From: Priapulus caudatus
Lineage: Eukaryota; Priapulida; Priapulimorpha; Priapulimorphida; Priapulidae
Reading direction: 5' to 3'
Length of the DNA stretch: 46,744 nt
Assembly: GCF_000485595.1 (NCBI RefSeq)
Contig: NW_014577143.1
Span: forward strand, 227,654-274,397
Of the stretch, positions 44,601 through 46,744 are shown piece after piece (the stretch's first letter is position 1; the number at the start of each line of letters is the position of its first letter). A program made the translations under genes and the position numbers. The notes below the pieces were generated by a model. It was not told the origin of the DNA. It did not search any database and saw only the letters and a program-made list of their open reading frames with translations.

Positions 44601-46502
44601 TATAATTAAGGGGAGCACTCGTTGGTTTGGCTCGTCATGCGAGGTGTTCACCTAACGAGATTCCTGCCATAAACTGTCTCTCTTGTCGTGTGATCGCACT
44701 GCTAGTAATAATCGTTCGAGATGTCGAACTAACCACGTTCTCAACCTCGCTAAAAAGGTGTGTATACGTCAAGTAGCGGCGAATCGAAACGCCCCTAAAT
44801 AAGTCAGTTAACTAAAATAGGTATTGCCTAAATTATGATTAGCGCCACGGGCAGCGAAATTTTTTTTCCCACTTGAGTTCCGGACCACAGCCAACCAGCG
44901 CACTCCATTCACTCGACTTCCTCGAAGCAACAATGTAAAATGAATACCACCTATCACTAACCCTAAACCTAACCGTAACCCTAACCCTAACCCTAACCCG
45001 TACCCGAACCCTAACAATAACTATAATCCAACCATATATATACGAACCATATATTACAAAACACTATCTATGGTGGGTCCGGAACTCAAGTGGGAAAAAA
45101 AATTTCGCCCACGGGCAGGACGTTACTTATACAATATACTTCTACAATATTGCTATACAAGACTTCTACAATATTTCTATACAATACTTATACAATATTG
45201 CTATACAATACTTATACAAAGCATACAATACGACTAATACCAATACCCTCTGTACGATACGTACTTATACAATTAATAATTAGTTCAACATTTCCTCGTT
45301 CATGCAATAGAAGAGCTCTTGCTATGACGAATAGCGCTACACCTGCTACACGTGTATTCGGTCTAAGATACCGACCTCATGCGCGTACCTAACTCGTGTA
45401 TGAACGTGCATCGTGTTGTTGTTGTTGTTGTTTTCCATGAAGGTAATCTATGTTTGTTAACCACATGTTTGCTAGGTTAGAACTTGCGCTCCGGCTATGG
45501 GTTACAGCTTCGCTGCGGGATGTACTGACGGTGCCGGCGCTTTTAACTTTACGCAAGGTAGCGCGCTAGTTGTCACGATATAGTTATGTGTGGGTCCGGT
45601 TACGTGGTCGCGGTGGTGTACAGACGTTGACAGATCTCATACTGGCTGTCGTTATGCAGGCAAGAACGTGCGCTCCGGCTATGGGATACAGTTTTGCGGC
45701 TGGTACGACTGACGGACCAGGAAGCTTCAACTTCACGCAAGGTTTCTTGAAAAAAAAACTGCTCTGAAAAAAAATCATAATCTATATTATATCGTTCATC
45801 GACCTAACCGGTTTTCGTCAAATTGGCGGACGATTAAAATCGTGACAAAGTTATTATTTCGGCACGAGTGGAGTTCAAAGATGTAACACATTACAAATTA
45901 CAGCGCCACCTACACGTACATAGGATATGAATGCAAGATCACGTTTCAGGTACGACGGAAGAAAACGAGTTTTGGTCAAGCATCGTGGACGCAATTGCGC
46001 CCCCTAGTGAGCAGCTAAAAGCATGCCAGGCCCCAAAGCCTGTTCTGCTTGCGACCGGAGAGGTGAGACGCTAGATAAAAATTAGGGCTCAAATTAATAA
46101 AATCTAGGCTATACGATAGACCCACGTACGCGCTTACGTACACGCACACGTACACGTATACTAACCTTCTTTAAATTCATGCATAAATATATATATATAA
46201 TTTATACAATAGGTCGATTTACTTATATATCAATAACTGCACCATATACTGCCTTTCCGCTAATCCATATCATATGGTTCGAGTGCAAACATTACTCATC
46301 TTAGTTTAACATAGCTATTGTTAGTCATACATTATTATTATTAGCTTACATGAAATTTCGTGCACAGATATCCTTCCCCTACGCGTGGCAACCGTCTATA
46401 GTAGAGATACAGATGTTGCGCATTGGCCAGTTTGTTTCTGACGGCAGTCCTGGAGAGTTTACAACCATGTCAGGAAGGCGTCTTCGGGAGTCCGTTGCCA
46501 AG
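37291..46502 (+). CDS. ASAH2: Neutral ceramidase (ASAH2-like), 3' partial, one exon disrupted
   Basis: Exons: 37291-37413, 38600-38752, 39157-39336, 39844-39971, 40129-40206, 40471-40591, 40920-41042, disrupted 43252-43486, then 45476-45557 or 45660-45741, 45950-46062 and 46368-46502; it continues beyond the window. The ATG at 37291 opens a signal peptide (MVAFVLLLLAAVAGLSAA). Family marks: YYIGTGIYDITGPAGG, GYAKPGQLTGGIHLRLFARA, GTHTHSGPGGY (about 115-125, zinc histidines), INRSPTSYVLNP (nucleophile Ser about 181), WFAVHPTSMNNSNHL (zinc His about 226), AAFASSNLGDVSPN, GYSFAAGTTDG and PGEFTTMSGRRLRE. These enzymes hydrolyse ceramide to sphingosine and fatty acid at the cell surface or outside the cell. 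Exons up to 41042 and from 45476 on splice in phase; 43252-43486 does not read cleanly. It is divergent from the STELLO-family gene. Confidence 0.9.
37468..37657. repeat. (ACAATAT)n heptamer array between AAGAGCTAAT inverted repeats
   Basis: About fourteen ACAATAT heptamers (37531-37632) lie in ceramidase intron 1. AAGAGCTAAT at 37469 and its inverse ATTAGCTCTT at 37648 flank the array, suggesting expansion inside a small inverted-repeat element. Confidence 0.88.
39340..39640. repeat. Degenerate GTCAATGTCAACGTAA tandem repeat
   Basis: Imperfect units of about 16-20 bp (AAGGTCAATGTCAACGT and variants) occupy ceramidase intron 3, starting directly after the exon donor. A 68-bp foldback element is inserted within it at 39414. 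Confidence 0.88.
39407..39488. mobile_element. 68-bp foldback insertion with 7-bp duplication
   Basis: The element 39414-39481 has arms TAGGAGTGAATAATAGAGA and TCTCTATTATTCATTCCTG, which are inverse except for two mismatches. GTAAGAT lies on both sides (39407-39413 and 39482-39488). The surrounding tandem repeat has similar words, so the duplication is slightly less secure than at 3070 or 22819. Confidence 0.72.
40683..40856. repeat. (CAA)n trinucleotide tract
   Basis: About 55 CAA units with occasional CAG and TAA interruptions, in the ceramidase intron 40592-40919 and upstream of the exon at 40920. Poly-Asn and poly-Cys open frames across it are artefacts. I find no coding use. Confidence 0.97.
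41043..43251. other. Long ceramidase intron
   Basis: Contains nested ACAAATTGTCG palindromes (41418-41575), a GT run (41614-41645), GTGCGTGCG-rich sequence (41975-42050) and AT-rich DNA. Two GCTATGACCGGT words occur at 41786 and 41953. I looked for a missing ceramidase exon here and saw none. Confidence 0.65.
41418..41575. repeat. Nested ACAAATTGTCG palindromes
   Basis: ACAAATTGTCG or its inverse occurs about seven times. Positions 41508-41553 form a perfect 46-bp palindrome (CTCCCTCACAAATTGTCG, then TCGGC at the centre). A 30-bp palindrome (GCACAAATTGTCG...) lies at 41441-41470. CACCACAAATTGTCGCC is also directly repeated. No flanking target duplication was found. Confidence 0.88.
43252..43486 (+). 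pseudogene. Ceramidase exon(s) with several frame breaks
   Basis: The acceptor CCACAG and the donor ATG/GTTAGA fit the exon chain, but family-consistent peptides fall in changing frames. CVAL is in one frame, GPGG in the next, DMIE in the third, and STRIIGCDNQYRKAR back in the second. DFRHQFVNMSNVEVEVSPGEM is in the first again. The phase expected from the preceding exon runs into TAA at 43315. Either this stretch has several sequencing or assembly indels, or this allele is damaged. The other exons of the gene are intact, which favours local errors. A short unseen intron could account for one break but not all. Confidence 0.7.
44447..44615. repeat. ~64-bp tandem repeat (TTATGCTTCGTAGCTTATAA)
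   Basis: Three consecutive units, each with GTCAACT, AAATTATGCTTCGTAGC, TTATAATTGAGAACGGG and AAGCAGTCG; the third is cut short. A fourth diverged unit lies about 870 bp upstream at 43578-43640. Confidence 0.92.
44845..45117. mobile_element. Copy B of a foldback DNA transposon, 9-bp duplication, TTAGGG-like core
   Basis: The element 44854-45108 has ends GCGAAATTTTTTTTCCCAC and the exact inverse, each followed inward by TTGAGTTCCGGA. CCACGGGCA is repeated exactly at 44845-44853 and 45109-45117. An imperfect CCCTAA array occupies 44957-45015. Both flanks of the interior match copy A at 5362-5578 in inverse orientation. A 9-bp duplication suggests a Mutator-like family. Confidence 0.9.
45476..45557 (+). 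CDS. ASAH2: Ceramidase alternative exon, copy 1
   Basis: An 82-nt exon between acceptor TTGCTAG and donor GTAGCG. It encodes VRTCAPAMGYSFAAGCTDGA and then GAFNFTQ plus one base, the conserved GYSFAAG...FNFTQG block. It has the same length and phase (0 to 1) as copy 2. Because 82 is not a multiple of three, including both copies would shift the frame. Confidence 0.85.
45660..45741 (+). CDS. ASAH2: Ceramidase alternative exon, copy 2
   Basis: An 82-nt exon after acceptor TTATGCAG, ending before GTTTCT, a weaker donor than that of copy 1. It encodes ARTCAPAMGYSFAAGTTDGP and then GSFNFTQ. It differs from copy 1 at four residues (V/A, C/T, A/P, A/S) but at about eleven synonymous sites, so both copies appear to have been kept under selection. 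Only 102 nt separate the copies. Confidence 0.87.
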
Positions 46503-46744
46503 GTATGCATGTGTGGCTCCGTTGGTTGAAAATCTGTGACTTTCAATCATCGTGCCAGGTGCTGTGTGCTGCAGGGGCTAGGTCGAGTGTAGTGTAGTGA
46601 CCGAGAATAAGAAGAAGACGTTTATATTCAGATATAACGTTGCCCGGTAATGCCATCTGGCCATTCAAAGAAATACTCTTGGATAAAGCTTTCGTTTGAA
46701 TCTAATTAAAACAATAACTCCAAGAATATATATTATATATATAC

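Larger units (their letters stand above)
43487..45475. other. Ceramidase intron with GC-rich block and 64-bp repeats
   Basis: Contains one copy of the 64-bp repeat (about 43578), a GC-rich, G-run-rich stretch (44100-44430) with no supported gene, three more copies (44447-44612), the foldback element at 44845-45117, and TACAATAC repeats at 45125-45230. Confidence 0.65.

Noticed and set aside
1-46744. tRNA, rRNA or spliceosomal RNA genes
   Set aside because: I looked for conserved tRNA B-box-like words and rRNA or snRNA blocks by eye and found no convincing candidate; a covariance-model search would be decisive.

Overview
This is a eukaryotic nuclear window, most likely from a marine invertebrate animal. 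Every recognisable gene has GT-AG introns with consistent phases. Introns are long, AT-rich and full of microsatellites and small inverted-repeat elements, while several coding exons are clearly GC- and CpG-rich. There is no operon, Shine-Dalgarno, phage or CRISPR structure. I cannot name the species.

Layout. (1) 974-10374, + strand: ten exons of PAIP1, a translation regulator that binds poly(A)-binding protein; its first exon(s) lie to the left. About 2.9 kb of probable 3' UTR follows. (2) 13889-21471, - strand, convergent with PAIP1: a complete 13-exon DNAJC21, a J-domain ribosome-biogenesis co-chaperone of 600 aa. (3) 21472-24849: repeat-rich intergenic DNA. (4) 24850-33249, - strand: a complete four-exon, 1041-aa type II membrane protein of the STELLO/DUF288 glycosyltransferase family, with a 4.1 kb first intron. 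That intron holds an isolated, unidentified + strand exon, a 10-N gap and a large CA/TG satellite. (5) 33250-37290: intergenic DNA with a long GTTCACACG palindrome, two foldback elements and a relic of a non-LTR retrotransposon. (6) 37291 to the right edge, + strand, divergent from the STELLO gene: a neutral ceramidase (ASAH2-like) gene with a signal peptide. It contains a tandemly duplicated 82-nt exon that looks mutually exclusive, and one exon scrambled by small indels. The four genes have unrelated housekeeping, Golgi or lipid functions and do not form a pathway.

The most unusual signal is a set of very short foldback insertions. Four near-perfect palindromes of only 39-42 bp (3077, 13024, 17201, 22826) and one 68-bp foldback (39414) are each flanked by a 7-bp direct repeat typical of a target-site duplication. 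Longer elements (311, 355 and 428 bp) share the CA(G)...(C)TG ends and 7-bp duplications. Other elements have 8-9 bp duplications. Several interspersed elements carry TTAGGG-like arrays. Parts of the assembly (6480-7180 and 43252-43486) have many one-base indels and should be treated as low quality until re-sequenced.
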